Translations under genes and position numbers: made by a program
Shown: piece after piece, positions 30,597 through 39,967 of the stretch
How the letters are laid out: each line of letters starts with the position of its first letter
How positions within the stretch are numbered: position 1 is the stretch's first letter
The notes under the pieces: generated by a model
Seen by the model: only the letters and a program-made list of their open reading frames with translations
Told to the model about the DNA's origin: nothing
Databases searched by the model: none
NCBI GenBank assembly: GCA_003141235.1
Contig: PLLL01000103.1
Span: 272 to 44,033 of the forward strand
Direction: 5' to 3'
From: Dehalococcoidia bacterium
GTDB lineage: Bacteria > Chloroflexota > Dehalococcoidia > Dehalococcoidales > RBG-16-60-22
Length of the DNA: 43,762 nt

Positions 30597-31484
30597 TTAG
30601 AGAGTACCCCTAAGACTCGGATCGAGTGCATCACGCAGACCATCTCCTACCATATTAAAAGCAAACACAACTAACATGATGGCTATTCCCGGAGCAAATG
30701 AAAGAGCCGGCTGGGTTAATAAATACGGGCGTCCCTCGTTGACCATGCTTCCCCAAGCGGCAGTTGGGGGAGTAATGCCGACACCGAGGAAGCTCAAGCC
30801 AGCTTCAGCCAAGATTACCGAACCTAACATCATCGTCACCATCACAATGAGGGGTGAAAAACAATTAGGGACTATATGCAGGAACATAATGCGAAAATTA
30901 CTGGCGCCGAAAGACCTTTCGGCTAAAATATAATCATTTTCTTTTATGTGCAATGCCTGGCCGCATATAAGCCTCGCGTAGCCAGGCATCATAGCTACGG
31001 TTAAAGCAATAATAACGTTTTTTATTCCTCCACCGAGCAACGAAGACACCATTAAAGCCAGTATAATCATGGGGAACGCCATGTATGCATCTATCAGGCG
31101 CATAATAATCGTATATACCCACCCGCCGTAATATCCAGCCGTGATTCCTAACACTACGCCCACGATCGTTGAAATGGCGACTACAGAAATCCCGATAAAT
31201 AAAGAGGTCCGGCTGCCAAAAATTATTCTGCTAAGTATATCTCTACCAACTGCATCCGTACCCAACAGATGCTGTCTGCTCGGTTGTAAAAGGGCGTTCC
31301 CGACGTCAATTTCATAAGGGTCATAAGGGGCTAAAACAGGCGCGAATATGGTGATAATGATAAAAAAAAGAAGAACAATCAGTCCGAAAATAACGACGCC
31401 GCGCCCGAGGAATACTCTTCTAAACCGTTTAAATTCATTTAATCTAGGTGGAGGCACGGTGACACCCGAGGCATTGCCAGGCAT
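30597..31484 (-). CDS. Peptide/nickel-type ABC transporter permease (DppC-like)
   Basis: This 295-residue membrane protein is of the BPD_transp_1 class. The N-terminal cytoplasmic part and helix (VVIFGLIVLLFFIIITIFAP) lead into APYDPYEID and HLLGTDAVGRDILSRIIFGSR, the signature of DppC/OppC N-termini. The EAA loop that docks the ATPase reads ERSFGASNFRIMFLHIVPN. FLGVGITPPTAAWGSMV and DGLRDALDPSLRG close the protein. It pairs with the DppB-like permease eleven bases upstream and the lipoprotein further up. It is the last gene of the array, and neither ATPase (DppD/DppF) follows. Confidence 0.92.
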   Translation of the reverse strand: MPGNASGVTVPPPRLNEFKRFRRVFLGRGVVIFGLIVLLFFIIITIFAPVLAPYDPYEIDVGNALLQPSRQHLLGTDAVGRDILSRIIFGSRTSLFIGISVVAISTIVGVVLGITAGYYGGWVYTIIMRLIDAYMAFPMIILALMVSSLLGGGIKNVIIALTVAMMPGYARLICGQALHIKENDYILAERSFGASNFRIMFLHIVPNCFSPLIVMVTMMLGSVILAEAGLSFLGVGITPPTAAWGSMVNEGRPYLLTQPALSFAPGIAIMLVVFAFNMVGDGLRDALDPSLRGTL

Positions 31485-31495
31485 AAATTCCTCCG

Positions 31496-32452
31496 TTAAT
31501 TGTATCTGATCCTGGGGTCAAAATAGCCGTAAGCAATATCAGTTAAAAAGTTAGCCACGATAACTACTATTGCTATAAAAAGGACGACTCCTTGTACATA
31601 AGGGTAATCCTTGCTGAAGACTGATTGTACCGCCAAACGCCCAATTCCAGGAACATTAAAGACCGTTTCAACGATAACAGCACCACCCATAATCATGCTT
31701 AGTCCCATACCGGATAAAGTGACCACTGGAATTAAGCTGTTTTTTAGTGCATGCTTTACGACGACCCAGCGCTCTTGTAAACCCTTGGACCAGGCCGTCC
31801 GGATATAATCCTGTTTCATTACGTCGAGCATGCTTGAACGTGTTTGACGAGATGTTGATGCGATTGGAAAAAGAGCTAGACAAATAATCGGGAGAACGGT
31901 TTGTTTGATATTAAGCAAGAGGTTATCTGTCGGCGAAGTATACCCTTGAACTGGTAGCACTCTCAAGTGTATCCCAAATATATAAACCAATAGAAAACCT
32001 AGCCAAAATACCGGAACTGTGATGCCAATGTTGGCGAGGGTGGTGACCAGAGTATCGATAAATTTTCCTCTTCTTACCGCGCAGATAATCCCGGCGGGAA
32101 TGCCAAGGATAATTCCTAAGAGAAAAGCTGGTATACCCAGGTTTAATGTGATAGGAACGCGTCTTAATATCTCATTAGCTACAGGAACATGGTTTAAAAT
32201 TGACCTTCCAAGGTCGCCCTTGAAAACTCCGTCTAACCAAATGAAATACTGGACATACAATGGCTTATCAAGGCCGTATTGATGCCTCATGAAATTAATT
32301 TGTTCCTGTGTGATTTCAGCCTCCTGGTTTTGAGTGAGTAACATCCTGATCGGATCTCCGGGCAGAATACGCATAGCCGCGAATACCAATATGGTGACCA
32401 AAATTAAAACGAAGAATGATTGTATTAATCTCCGGATAAGGTACGATACCAT
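31496..32452 (-). CDS. Peptide/nickel-type ABC transporter permease (DppB-like)
   Basis: This 318-residue membrane protein begins MVSYLIRRLIQSFFVLILVTILVFAAMRILPGDP (cited as YLIRRLIQS and RILPGDP), the DppB/OppB signature. It contains QYGLDKPLYVQYFIWL in the periplasmic loop. The ATPase-docking EAA loop has TAWSKGLQERWVVVKHALKN, and it ends TDIAYGYFDPRIRYN. Together with the DppC-like protein it forms the membrane channel for the solute captured by the lipoprotein. A stem-loop separates it from the upstream lipoprotein gene, which probably lowers its expression relative to the binding protein. The substrate may not be a peptide. Confidence 0.92.
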   Translation of the reverse strand: MVSYLIRRLIQSFFVLILVTILVFAAMRILPGDPIRMLLTQNQEAEITQEQINFMRHQYGLDKPLYVQYFIWLDGVFKGDLGRSILNHVPVANEILRRVPITLNLGIPAFLLGIILGIPAGIICAVRRGKFIDTLVTTLANIGITVPVFWLGFLLVYIFGIHLRVLPVQGYTSPTDNLLLNIKQTVLPIICLALFPIASTSRQTRSSMLDVMKQDYIRTAWSKGLQERWVVVKHALKNSLIPVVTLSGMGLSMIMGGAVIVETVFNVPGIGRLAVQSVFSKDYPYVQGVVLFIAIVVIVANFLTDIAYGYFDPRIRYN

Positions 32453-32527
32453 AAGTCCACCTACCGAACTTGATTATTGGAGCGCCTTCTATTTTAGTTA
32501 CTGGTGAGCGAGCGATTTCCAGCCATC

Positions 32528-32561
32528 AGGGGAGAAATAATAACTCGATTATTTCTCCCCT
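32528..32561. promoter_or_regulatory. Intercistronic stem-loop between binding protein and permease genes
   Basis: AGGGGAGAAATAAT (32528-32541) and ATTATTTCTCCCCT (32548-32561) are a perfect 14-bp inverted repeat with a 6-base loop. There is no T-run in the minus-strand reading direction, so it is more likely an mRNA-stabilising or attenuating hairpin than a full terminator. Confidence 0.7.
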
Positions 32562-32605
32562 CTGGCCTAGGCATTATTTTTTAGCCCATTTGACAGGCTT
32601 AAAAG

Positions 32606-34255
32606 TTATTTATCTAACCATCCATTTTCGAAATTCAGGTAAGGCGGCAACTGCGTTTCCAGCACGCCGATATCTTTGACATAGGACATATACGCCCACC
32701 CTCTACCGCCTTCATTAACGGGTATCATCGAGTCATCTTTAACCATCAGGTCGGTGAAGGCGCGCATTAACTTCGCATCTGGCGCGGGCGCCGCCATGGC
32801 GGCACTATAGGCCGCCAGCCATTCCGGAGTTCTAAGCCAGCTCGGATGGAAGTTGGTGACGGGGTTAAACAAGGCAGAGAATATCGTCATATAGTTCGGA
32901 AAGCCGGCGATTGGTTCGTAGACAAGTCCATTTTTCCACTTCCCCAGCGTTATGTCAGAAGTAAATTTACCGGCATCGGGATATTGAATATCGGCTTTGA
33001 TGCCAACCTTGGCCAGGTAACCCTGAATAGCGACAACCACATCTTGATTCAGGTTAAAGGGACAGGCTATAAGACTGGTAGTGAACCCGCTGGGGTAACC
33101 TGCGTCCGTCAAGAGTTGCTTGGCAGCGGCGACGTCATATTTACGATAGAGAGAGAAATTGGGGTCGTAGGGCACATCGGCCGAGCCGGGGATCTGATAA
33201 GCCGGTTTCCAGAAACCGTATCCCATTTTGGCGATAGCATCCCGGTCGATAGCGCATTCCGCCGCCTGGCGCACTTTCAGATTAGACCAGGGAGAATCGG
33301 CATTGATGGTGTCCCCGAATAACACGGAAGTATCAATAGCGGCGGACTTTACCGTAAAACCAACCGCCGCCAGGTCAGATGCTACTTTGCTCCCGTGTTT
33401 GACAGTCAGCATATCAGCCTCTCCGGCCTTCATGGCTGATTCCTGGGTAACGGGATCGGTAATAAATAAAAATGTAACCGCATTCAGGTAGGGGAGTTGG
33501 TTGCCTTGAGCATCCTTTCTCCAGTAATTGGTGTTTCTTGTTGTTTTGAAACTGGTATCTTTAAGAAAACTTACGAATTTAAAGGGACCGGTTCCGATGG
33601 GGTTTTGCCTCACCCAGTCAAGTCCGTTTTTATCAAAAGCAGCTTTGGAAATCATCCAGGAAGTGGCACCGGAAAAACCCGATAGATTGGTATTCTGCCA
33701 TTTGGTAAAATTGACCCTCACGGTATATTGGTCAATTAAATCTACAGAAGCCCAGGTGGAAGTCTTTTTTGCTGCTATCTGGTTATCCATGTTCCATTTG
33801 GCGACGGTGGCATCAAAGTTGCTGCCATCGTGGAATTGTATCCCTTTCCGCAGTGTAAAAGTGATCGACATACGGTCGTCAGCCAGCTTGTAGGATTCAG
33901 CCAGCCAGGGGGTAAACTCGCCTTTGTTGTTCTCCTTCAGGAGAGGCTCGATGACTAGCTGTGGCGCGGTCGTGGCATCTGACGTCAACTCTGGGGGGTA
34001 CCCCACAGATCCGGCAGGGCTTGAATCATAGATTACAGTTAAGGTACCGCCGTATTTTGGACCGGCCGCGGGAGTAGTGGTAGTGGTTTTAGCGGCGGTT
34101 GTTGTTGGAGCAGTTGATGTAGCAGCAGTCGTTTTTACGGTCGTTGACATTGCCGGGCTGGAAGACGTTGCAGGAGTTGTTGCACTGGTTCCGCATCCTA
34201 TAAGAAAGAGCGTTACTGATAGCAGGACTATCAAGGATAATAATCCTTTTTTCAT
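32606..34255 (-). CDS. ABC transporter substrate-binding lipoprotein (family 5)
   Basis: This 549-residue exported protein has a lipoprotein signal peptide with lipobox LIGC at about residues 18-21, then a Thr/Ala/Pro-rich linker (TTAATSTAPTTTAAK) that tethers it to the membrane. The mature part is an SBP_bac_5 fold: GGTLTVIYDSSPAG, LAESYKLADDRMSITFTLRKGIQFHDG (cited as TFTLRKGIQFHDG), PIGTGPFKF, NTNYWRKD and VRQAAECAIDRDAIAKMGY. Family members bind peptides, nickel, sugars or hydrophobic acids, so the ligand is open. Co-location with flavoprotein oxidoreductases hints that it binds their substrate. GGAGG is before the ATG. It is followed by the two permeases after a hairpin. Confidence 0.92.
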   Translation of the reverse strand: MKKGLLSLIVLLSVTLFLIGCGTSATTPATSSSPAMSTTVKTTAATSTAPTTTAAKTTTTTPAAGPKYGGTLTVIYDSSPAGSVGYPPELTSDATTAPQLVIEPLLKENNKGEFTPWLAESYKLADDRMSITFTLRKGIQFHDGSNFDATVAKWNMDNQIAAKKTSTWASVDLIDQYTVRVNFTKWQNTNLSGFSGATSWMISKAAFDKNGLDWVRQNPIGTGPFKFVSFLKDTSFKTTRNTNYWRKDAQGNQLPYLNAVTFLFITDPVTQESAMKAGEADMLTVKHGSKVASDLAAVGFTVKSAAIDTSVLFGDTINADSPWSNLKVRQAAECAIDRDAIAKMGYGFWKPAYQIPGSADVPYDPNFSLYRKYDVAAAKQLLTDAGYPSGFTTSLIACPFNLNQDVVVAIQGYLAKVGIKADIQYPDAGKFTSDITLGKWKNGLVYEPIAGFPNYMTIFSALFNPVTNFHPSWLRTPEWLAAYSAAMAAPAPDAKLMRAFTDLMVKDDSMIPVNEGGRGWAYMSYVKDIGVLETQLPPYLNFENGWLDK

Positions 34256-34413
34256 TTTGCCTCCTAATTTATTCCGGAAAAATTTACCAACGTGCCAAAT
34301 AATTTTTTACAGTGTAAATATTCCACTACATTTTCACCTCCTGTAAGACGGGAGTTGTCATTTTCGTTATTCGCTATATGTCCCTTCAAACCCAATTAAA
34401 AGTTTTCACAGGA
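34256..34413. other. Spacer between flavoprotein and binding-protein genes
   Basis: The 158 bases contain no ORF with a ribosome site. They are AT-rich near 34290-34330 and could hold a second promoter for the transporter genes; I cannot define one with confidence. Confidence 0.3.
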
Positions 34414-35919
34414 TTAGGAGTTTAAACTTCTGTCGGCAGCGTTTCCACCAGCGATCCGACCACCATAAATCGGGAAACCACAGCCGGCTCCGGGGAGGCC
34501 GATGTTATACGTCGAGCCGGACCACCCTCCAGCGGTAATCCCTGCTGCGTAAAGGCCCGGAATAGGAGCGTTGTCCTGGTTCAAGACCTCCATGCGTTCG
34601 TTGATTTTGATACCGCCAATCGTTACCAGGAAACCGGGATAGCTACGGCAGGCATAAAAAGGCGGGGTCTTTATAGCTTTCAGGAAGCTGACATCCTTCG
34701 CGAATAAATCATCATGCCCTTTTTTACAGAAATCATTATATTGTTTAATCGCCGCATCCAATTTTTCGGGTGTGGCTCCGATCCACTCTGCTATTTCCGC
34801 CCATGAGTCAGAAATACAGCAGCTCCCTCGAGCTACCGCCTCTTCAAGGTCTTGCTCGATGCCGGAGGCTTCATGGCGGTATTTCCCGCCGGAAATGAGG
34901 CCAAATCCGTTTTTAATAATATTTTGTTTTAACTCGTCGTCGAAGATTGAGAACATAACCTGTCCCGGCTGACGTAGAGTGGCGTTGTCCGATACAAAAG
35001 GCCCCAGGTTCTCCGCTGCAAAACGTTCACCTTCCCTGTTCACACGAATAGCGGCAGGTCGCATGGCCAGCATCCAGGCATGATTTCCCGCGACAAAGTT
35101 GGGGCCATTCATAAGCAGGATCCCCAGCCCGTCACTGGCCGCTCCAATATCAAAGGCCATTCTGATGCCGTCACCGTTATGCATTTGCCCCACCCAGCGT
35201 ATCCTGTCTCCTGGGTGAGTCTTTCTTACATTAAGCTTATCGATATTGCTGACATCATACTGGGGACAGTATTGGCGCATCATTTCTTTATTGCTGCTGT
35301 ACCCCCCGGTGGCGATGATAACGTTTTTAGTATGCAACGTCTGTGGCGCTCCATCTTTTGACACCAGCAGGCCGGTTATCGCTCCTTTTTTATCGATTAG
35401 CAGCTTTTCGGCTTTGGTTTGGTAGGAAATCTGAACACCCAGTTCACGGCAGCTTTTAAGGAGAGTTTTAATAATCCCTGAACCCCAATTTGGCGGAATA
35501 TGAAAGACTGGGCGCATCGTCACCACCGGCGGGTCAGTTTTTCCTGTGGGGAGCGGTCCGTATAATCCACGTATGGTGAAAGATAGTCCTTTCTTTTCTA
35601 GCCAGTCGACGGTTTCACCGGACTTATCAATTAAAGCGCGCACCAGGCGGGCGTTAAGTGTCCATTGCGTATAGTCCATATGATTTTTAAACAGTTGATC
35701 CCGGGTCACCTCGATATTCATTCTTTTTTGCGTGGGGCTCTCGGCGGCTACGATTCCTTCCGCAAACGGCGTGGCCCCTCCCGAGGTGCGTTGTTTCTCA
35801 ATTACTATGACTCGCGCACCTTTTTCTGACGCCTCCACCGCGGCGGCGAGGCCCGAACCGCCTGCACCGATTACAATAACGTCACTATCAAGAGGGTTCT
35901 TTCCTTTTTCTGTTTTCAT
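34414..35919 (-). CDS. FAD-dependent oxidoreductase, FAD_binding_2 family (copy 1)
   Basis: This 501-residue flavoprotein belongs to the fumarate reductase / 3-ketosteroid dehydrogenase superfamily. The FAD loop VIVIGAGGSGLAAAVEASEKGARVIVIEK (cited as VIGAGGSGLAAAVEA) starts near residue 15, SGGATPFAEG follows, and the C-terminal FAD motif reads GLYAAGITAGGWSGSTYNIGLPGAGCGF. The PGAG form is closer to KstD-like enzymes than to fumarate reductases, and the Arg of the fumarate reductase R-L-G-G motif is absent (N-I-G-L). No Tat leader or haem motif is seen, so it is cytoplasmic. It is a clear paralog of the protein at 36913-38364. The substrate is unknown. Confidence 0.85.
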   Translation of the reverse strand: MKTEKGKNPLDSDVIVIGAGGSGLAAAVEASEKGARVIVIEKQRTSGGATPFAEGIVAAESPTQKRMNIEVTRDQLFKNHMDYTQWTLNARLVRALIDKSGETVDWLEKKGLSFTIRGLYGPLPTGKTDPPVVTMRPVFHIPPNWGSGIIKTLLKSCRELGVQISYQTKAEKLLIDKKGAITGLLVSKDGAPQTLHTKNVIIATGGYSSNKEMMRQYCPQYDVSNIDKLNVRKTHPGDRIRWVGQMHNGDGIRMAFDIGAASDGLGILLMNGPNFVAGNHAWMLAMRPAAIRVNREGERFAAENLGPFVSDNATLRQPGQVMFSIFDDELKQNIIKNGFGLISGGKYRHEASGIEQDLEEAVARGSCCISDSWAEIAEWIGATPEKLDAAIKQYNDFCKKGHDDLFAKDVSFLKAIKTPPFYACRSYPGFLVTIGGIKINERMEVLNQDNAPIPGLYAAGITAGGWSGSTYNIGLPGAGCGFPIYGGRIAGGNAADRSLNS

Positions 35920-35956
35920 AAAGACACCTCGATCGATAAATAATTACCGGAATGGT

Positions 35957-36877
35957 TTATGGAATCCTATCGCTGCAAGGCACACCCGTCATGCAAAGGC
36001 CGCAAGAAGGAAAAACGTCGCTGCCCTCCAACTGTCCTTTTTTCTTCAGGATTTCAGGTAGGTTTTTGGTAGCATACTCATGGCATTTTCGGGGATTTCG
36101 TCCCTCGTGGGAAATAGCGGAGTTCTGGCAGCGTTCCATGCATTTTCCACATGAACCGTTTCTGTAATAGAGACAATTTTGCTGTGTAGGTTTAGGGGTA
36201 GGGGGAAGCTCAACATCACACACGATACTGAAGAGGTTAACCGCTACGCCTTTTTCAGTGATTATCATGCCGTTCAAACCGAAAGTGCCCAAACCACATG
36301 CCTCGGCAATATGCCGCTCTGACCAGTTGGAAACGGTTTTCCGGCAATTATCAGCCATCTTTTGTGGTTCAGAACGAAAGAGAGGCGAAAAAAATGGAGT
36401 CGTCGCATGTTGTCCCAGGATATAAAGTAGTACCTCGACATAGTCACAAACGTTTTTCAGAAACCCCCAATGCCCACCCCTCCAACCCATGTAGTTGTGT
36501 ATCAAGGTACATCCGTACTTTGAATTGGCTTCGCTTTGGATAATCTCGGGATTTATAGGCAACGCCCCGGAAATAACGCTAACGTGTTTTATTTCGAAGC
36601 CGGGGCGACGCCGGAATGGGATGGGAATTTGTTTTTCAAGTATCTCCCGTGGTAATAGATGGGATTCGGAAACCGTCTTTTTAAAATCCTGAAACACGGT
36701 GCTATCACCATCGGCGAAGGCAATAACCGGCTCCCCGAAGAAAGGTTTGTTTTCAAAGGCCATCATGCAGTTTAAAGGGCTGGTTTCGACATAGTCCACA
36801 ATGGCCTTCTGGATATATGAAGCCGGATTTGAATTAAACAAAACCTGATTATTTGCTTTTCGAGAAGGATATCTCAT
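35957..36877 (-). CDS. QueG-like double [4Fe-4S] protein
   Basis: This 306-residue protein resembles the epoxyqueuosine reductase superfamily. SERHIAEACGLGTFGLNGMIITEKG corresponds to the conserved A-x-x-A-G-L-G-x-x-G-x-N segment (cited as ACGLGTFGLNG). Two cluster motifs end the protein: CLYYRNGSCGKCMERC, then KCHEY and CGLCMTGVPCSDRIP. QueG reduces epoxyqueuosine in tRNA using cobalamin, and reductive dehalogenases are distant relatives. The position between two FAD reductase paralogs suggests an electron-transfer or reductive role here rather than tRNA work. I start at the ATG at 36877, six bases after GGAGGAG; an ATG at 36901 has no ribosome site. No Tat signal is present. Confidence 0.72.
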   Translation of the reverse strand: MRYPSRKANNQVLFNSNPASYIQKAIVDYVETSPLNCMMAFENKPFFGEPVIAFADGDSTVFQDFKKTVSESHLLPREILEKQIPIPFRRRPGFEIKHVSVISGALPINPEIIQSEANSKYGCTLIHNYMGWRGGHWGFLKNVCDYVEVLLYILGQHATTPFFSPLFRSEPQKMADNCRKTVSNWSERHIAEACGLGTFGLNGMIITEKGVAVNLFSIVCDVELPPTPKPTQQNCLYYRNGSCGKCMERCQNSAISHEGRNPRKCHEYATKNLPEILKKKGQLEGSDVFPSCGLCMTGVPCSDRIP

Positions 36878-36912
36878 AACCGACTCCTCCAGCTTTTTCA
36901 TTTTAAATAGCC

Positions 36913-38364
36913 TTATTTCCCAATGTAACTGGCGGCGTTTTCTCCAGCTATACGGCCGGAATTAAACGCAAATCCGCACCCGGCCCCTGCAAGGCGGACG
37001 TTATAAGTAGACCCGCAAAATCCACCGGCGGCATCATTACCGGCGGCGTAAAGACCTTTTATCGGGCTGTCGGTCTTATCGATTACTTCCATACGGTGAT
37101 TGGTTTTGACACCTCCAAACGTGGATAAAATGCCGGGGGCACATCTAACGGCGTAATAAGGCGGTTTTCGCAACGCCATCAGGTTTTTAGGATTCTTGGC
37201 AAACTGGTCGTCATGCTTCTTATCGCAACAGGCATTGTATTCTTCAATGGTAGCTTTTAAATCATCCGGCTTTACGCCGATCCATTTGGCAATTCCGTCC
37301 CAGGAATCGGATATCACCATTCGGTCTTGTGCAGCTTCCTGTTTAAAGGCCTCATCCCACTGGGAATGCATTCTTTTACTATGTAAGCTGGACTGGAACG
37401 GCCTTTCCAAGCCGTTTATAAGCGAATATTGCATCAAAGCTTCGTCAAAAATGCTAAAACATACCTGATCCGGTTGGCGTAACAGGCCGTTGCAGGCTTC
37501 AAAAGGACTGAAGGAAGCGCTCTCCTGCATAAAGCGCTCACCGTTCTTGTTTACCCAGACGCAATTTGCTTCGATGGCAAGCCCAAAGGCCGGGCGCGCT
37601 GCTGTAGTCGGCCCGTGTAATATCAATTTCCCCAGGCCATCGTTATCCGCCCCGATCTCAAAAGCCATGCGGAGGCCATCGCCATTGTGCAGGTTTTTCA
37701 GCATGTTAACCCTGATATTTTTTAGATTGAAGGTTGGGTTATATTTTTTTATCAATCTGCTGCTCCCACCGTATCCGCCTGTGGCAATGATAACGCTGTC
37801 AGTCTTAAGTGAAATTTCTTTATTTCCGGCTTTGGCGATAACCCCGGACACCTTTCCGGATTTGTCCAGGATGATTTTCTTAGCGCTTGTCTTGAAAAGT
37901 ACTTCTACCCCGGATTGTTCACAGTCTTTCATGAAAGTTTTGATGATTTCCGGGCAGCCTTTGGTGGGATTATGCCATTCCAACGGGCTCTGGTTGGGAT
38001 ACATCATCGGTAAATAGAACTCAATGCCTTTTTTCTCCAGCCAGCGTATGGTATCTCCTGATTTATTAATTATTTCGCGGACCTGTTTGGCATTCAGCGT
38101 CCAGTGATTGTAGTACATCTGGATATTAAAAAGTTCATCGTTGGTACAGGTGACATTAAAACGTTTTTGAGTGGGGCTCTCTGCCGCGAAAGGGCCTTCA
38201 GCAAAATTTGTTGCTCCGCCAGGCATGGTTCTCTTTTCCAATACGATTACTCTGGCGCCTTTCTCCGCAGCTGTGACCGCGGCAGCCAGCCCGCCTCCAC
38301 CTGCCCCGATGACGACGATGTCACTTTCCAGGTTTTTTGTTTTAGCGGCGACTTTTTGTTTCAT
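36913..38364 (-). CDS. FAD-dependent oxidoreductase, FAD_binding_2 family (copy 2)
   Basis: This is a 483-residue paralog of the flavoprotein at 34414-35919, sharing the order DIVVIGAGGGGLAAAVTAAEKG, PGGATNFAEGPFAAESPTQKR (cited as PGGATNFAEG) and TLNAKQVREIINKSGDTIRWLEKKG (cited as RWLEKKG). Its end reads GNDAAGGFCGSTYNVRLAGAGCGF, so unlike copy 1 it has an Arg (N-V-R-L) at the position where fumarate reductases place a catalytic arginine. The two copies may therefore differ in substrate or one may be regulatory. There is no leader peptide, so it is cytoplasmic. It sits 39 bases after the GlcD-like gene and 35 before the QueG-like gene. Confidence 0.85.
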   Translation of the reverse strand: MKQKVAAKTKNLESDIVVIGAGGGGLAAAVTAAEKGARVIVLEKRTMPGGATNFAEGPFAAESPTQKRFNVTCTNDELFNIQMYYNHWTLNAKQVREIINKSGDTIRWLEKKGIEFYLPMMYPNQSPLEWHNPTKGCPEIIKTFMKDCEQSGVEVLFKTSAKKIILDKSGKVSGVIAKAGNKEISLKTDSVIIATGGYGGSSRLIKKYNPTFNLKNIRVNMLKNLHNGDGLRMAFEIGADNDGLGKLILHGPTTAARPAFGLAIEANCVWVNKNGERFMQESASFSPFEACNGLLRQPDQVCFSIFDEALMQYSLINGLERPFQSSLHSKRMHSQWDEAFKQEAAQDRMVISDSWDGIAKWIGVKPDDLKATIEEYNACCDKKHDDQFAKNPKNLMALRKPPYYAVRCAPGILSTFGGVKTNHRMEVIDKTDSPIKGLYAAGNDAAGGFCGSTYNVRLAGAGCGFAFNSGRIAGENAASYIGK

Positions 38365-38403
38365 GGATTTATCTCCTTCCTTGATCCGGAGGCAAGTTAC
38401 GTT

Positions 38404-39954
38404 TTATTCTTTTACGGTTATATGGTGACTGCCTTCTGATGCTCCGTTCGGGTCGAATGATTTTTTAATCTTCCTTAACCACTTGTGATAGTTCATTACA
38501 TGCGGGCCGTAAATATCATGCTGCATGTCGCTGAATACATGCCCCGGAACGCCAAAGTGCTGCTTGATAGCAATTTCGTTCGCTTTTGCCATAAAGTCCA
38601 TCATCCCTGCCCAGTTAGAGGGGTTGGGGATGTAACGGATTAGTAATTCTCCGTGCCCGTAATGGCCGTGCTCGATGGACTGCGTAAAAGGCGGAGCGCC
38701 GTCATCGAAGATCAACTTGTCATTTATCATTTTTTGCTTTACTTTGGCCGTTTCAACTATGTAATCAGCCATTAAGCGGAATACGTCCGTTCCCCCGACT
38801 TCACCCGCAAAGCAACCTGTTGCCCGGAATACCTCCCGGATAGAAGCTGTAGGCCTCAGCCATCTCCACATACATCCGGCAGCCACTTCAGGGTCATCTG
38901 AAATTTTAGTTAAAGATTTGCCTTGCGTATCGATAGCAATCTGGTTAAGGACTTTGGTTTTATATTCAAAATCACGAGCTGAATAACCGCCGATGATTAC
39001 CATCAAACAAAAATCTGTCAGGAGATTACTAAATTCTGCATGCAGCTTGAGCATTTCCTCATTGCTGGTGGCGATGTTGGAGGCGGCCATGCCTTTATTG
39101 AATCCCATGAGTTCATAGGCAATTTCCGCTTCACCGATTTTTCGCTGGGCCTGGTCCATCATTTCCATATCAGGAAACGAATAAATGCGGATTAAAAAAT
39201 GATTGTCGATGGATGTCGGAACATAGCTAGGGGAGACTCCTTCCAACTCTACGGATGTCGGCCCCGGCCAATGATAAAGTTTAGTTGCAGCTTTGGTGAA
39301 CACACCTAATCCTCCCATTGGGACTACGTTACCTCTGACCGCCCCTCTTAAAGAAGGACCGGGACCATCTCCGCAAAACCATGCTCCGGTCGACCCCAGA
39401 GAACCAAAGCATACCAACTCACCTTCGGGAGTAATCCATTCAAGCGCCAACTGATTACGCTCACCGTAACTCCCACTTTGACTTAAATGTCCAAAACCAC
39501 AGTGACCCACTATCGGGGATGCCGAGCAGTTAGTGCCAGCTCCATTCTGGTTGCAATTCAATCCCAATTTCATACATTCAGCCTGGAGTTGGGTACCGAT
39601 AACGCCGGGTTCAACTACGGCGTACATGTTTTTGACATTGATTTCAATTATGCGGTTCATCCGCCGCAAGTCCAATTTAACGCACCCCGGTGCAGTAGCG
39701 TCGTTATAAGGCCCCCATCCGGTGCTGGAAGCTTTGAACTGTAATTTGAATTTATTACTAAGTTTGACGATGGCTTGTATTTCTTCATTAGTGTGGGGTA
39801 AAATTATGGCTTCGAAAAGCGGCGAAAAATCCTGGGGTGGGGCATACAGCCCGGAACGCCATGAATAAGAAAAAAGTATGGCCGGATCGCTAGAAATATA
39901 TTCCGGACCGACGATATCCTCAAAGGCAGTGTATTGTTCTTTATTAAGCGTCAT
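38404..39954 (-). CDS. GlcD-type FAD-binding oxidoreductase (VAO/PCMH), copy A
   Basis: This 516-residue protein has the vanillyl-alcohol-oxidase fold. The N-terminal FAD domain shows PHTNEEIQAIVKLSNKFKLQFKASSTGWG, VKLDLRRMNRIIEIN and AVVEPGVIGTQLQAECMKLGL (cited as AVVEPGVIGTQLQ). A glycine-rich substrate loop region follows (GHCGFGHLSQSGSYGERNQ, GNVVPMGGLGVFTKA). The C-terminal cap domain ends with KKSFDPNGASEGSHH, like the final D-P-x-G/N motif of the family. Such enzymes oxidise 2-hydroxy acids or phenolic alcohols; the substrate is unknown. GGAGGG precedes the ATG. It lies 13 bases after the GlcF-like gene, with which it probably forms a complex. Confidence 0.85.
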   Translation of the reverse strand: MTLNKEQYTAFEDIVGPEYISSDPAILFSYSWRSGLYAPPQDFSPLFEAIILPHTNEEIQAIVKLSNKFKLQFKASSTGWGPYNDATAPGCVKLDLRRMNRIIEINVKNMYAVVEPGVIGTQLQAECMKLGLNCNQNGAGTNCSASPIVGHCGFGHLSQSGSYGERNQLALEWITPEGELVCFGSLGSTGAWFCGDGPGPSLRGAVRGNVVPMGGLGVFTKAATKLYHWPGPTSVELEGVSPSYVPTSIDNHFLIRIYSFPDMEMMDQAQRKIGEAEIAYELMGFNKGMAASNIATSNEEMLKLHAEFSNLLTDFCLMVIIGGYSARDFEYKTKVLNQIAIDTQGKSLTKISDDPEVAAGCMWRWLRPTASIREVFRATGCFAGEVGGTDVFRLMADYIVETAKVKQKMINDKLIFDDGAPPFTQSIEHGHYGHGELLIRYIPNPSNWAGMMDFMAKANEIAIKQHFGVPGHVFSDMQHDIYGPHVMNYHKWLRKIKKSFDPNGASEGSHHITVKE

Positions 39955-39967
39955 TAATCATACCCTC

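Noticed and set aside
35957-36877. Reductive dehalogenase
   Set aside because: There is no Tat leader, it is shorter than RdhA proteins, and no RdhB-like anchor gene is adjacent; QueG-like fits better.
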